From contig JBILMZ010000207.1 of NCBI GenBank assembly GCA_044375275.1, positions 1 through 6,170 of the forward strand: 6,170 nucleotides of DNA, read 5' to 3'. Under the pieces are notes generated by a model. The model made no database searches. It was not told the DNA's origin and saw nothing but the letters and a program-made list of their open reading frames with translations. Below are positions 5,925 through 6,170 of this stretch, piece after piece (positions within the stretch are counted from its first letter, which is position 1; each line of letters starts with the position of its first letter). The translations under genes were made by a program, and so were the position numbers. Origin of the DNA: SZUA-430 sp044375275. Its GTDB lineage: Bacteria > Pseudomonadota > Alphaproteobacteria > Micropepsales > Micropepsaceae.

Positions 5925-6170
5925 CCGAACGACATCACATCGGGTGAAATTGGAGACGGTGGCGTTCAAGTGTTGAGTGCGGGCGCGCGTCGGCGCGGCT
6001 CCTCACCCGTCTCGCTGCTGACGCAGCGATCCACCCTCTCCAGCGAAGCTCTACCCTATGCACACAAGTTTTGGCGGGTTTTCGCGACGTAGTGACTCAT
6101 GCATGTGATTTTTGTCGTCGGTCAGCAGACGTGGTGATTCATTGAAGTGCACGCTGGTGATTCTGGAGTG
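5925..6170. other. Intergenic tail without a supported gene
   Basis: These 246 bases follow the last gene to the window end. 5925-6000 ends in a CG-rich patch (5980-5998). 6001-6042 is the REP-like stretch listed separately. 6061-6170 drops to about 50% GC by hand count. I see no U-tailed terminator after the small gene. A minus-strand frame is open from the window edge to a TAG at 6051-6053 (39 codons), but its composition does not look like coding sequence here. Confidence 0.6.
6001..6042. repeat. REP-like palindromic intergenic repeat
   Basis: The hairpin TCGCTGC-TGAC-GCAGCGA (6012-6018 / 6023-6029) is flanked by CCTCACCCG on the left and CCACCCTCTCC on the right. Read on the other strand the flanks are GGAGAGGGTGG and CGGGTGAGG. 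This arrangement resembles the dispersed palindromic repeats common between alphaproteobacterial genes. Copy number cannot be judged from one window. Confidence 0.45.

Noticed and set aside
5499..5969. 156-codon minus-strand frame opposite the end of gpx and the small membrane gene
   Set aside because: No domain is visible, and the + strand frames have ribosome binding sites and sensible proteins.
6051..6170. 39-codon minus-strand frame entering from the window edge and ending at TAG 6051-6053
   Set aside because: It is too short, has lower GC and non-biased codons and no recognisable motif; chance openness is likely, but more sequence to the right would settle it.

Overview
The window looks like chromosomal DNA from a GC-rich alphaproteobacterium. 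The evidence is the GC-heavy codon use, a two-membrane-helix/coiled-coil/EAL protein resembling the alphaproteobacterial flagellar-pole protein TipF, a class IIA HAD / MaoC / ribF gene group that I associate with this class, and a short GC-rich palindromic intergenic repeat near the right end. I cannot fix the genus. Nothing in the window is a clear phage, transposase, CRISPR, toxin-antitoxin or RNA gene.

Layout. Bases 1-1283 (+ strand) hold the 3' part of an ABC-2 type ATPase gene and the complete gene for its membrane partner. They are joined by an ATGA overlap and closely resemble the E. coli YadG/YadH exporter pair. Bases 1287-1379 are a striking perfect 29-bp inverted repeat around a 35-bp palindrome-rich loop. 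It fills almost all of the gap between two convergent stop codons and probably serves as a bidirectional terminator. Bases 1379-5096 (- strand) hold four co-directional genes, in transcription order: a TipF-like EAL-domain membrane protein, a class IIA HAD-type hydrolase, a MaoC-type hotdog hydratase, and ribF (riboflavin kinase/FAD synthetase). Gaps between them are 64, 97 and 11 bp, so maoC-ribF is very probably one transcript and the rest may be.

An 85-bp divergent spacer (5097-5181) separates this block from a + strand pair: a Cys-based glutathione peroxidase-family gene and, 11 bp later, an 83-codon gene for an unrecognised two-helix membrane protein of lower GC. The last 246 bases hold a REP-like palindromic stretch and a lower-GC tail in which I can support no gene.

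How the genes work together: the ABC pair is a self-contained exporter. ribF supplies FMN and FAD. The HAD and MaoC proteins are probable small-molecule enzymes of unknown substrate that travel with ribF. The EAL protein is probably a c-di-GMP receptor rather than a phosphodiesterase. The peroxidase detoxifies peroxides, possibly with the small membrane protein as an accessory. Most of the window is ordinary. The items most worth a second look are the long perfect inverted repeat, the degenerate EAL protein and the unknown small membrane protein.
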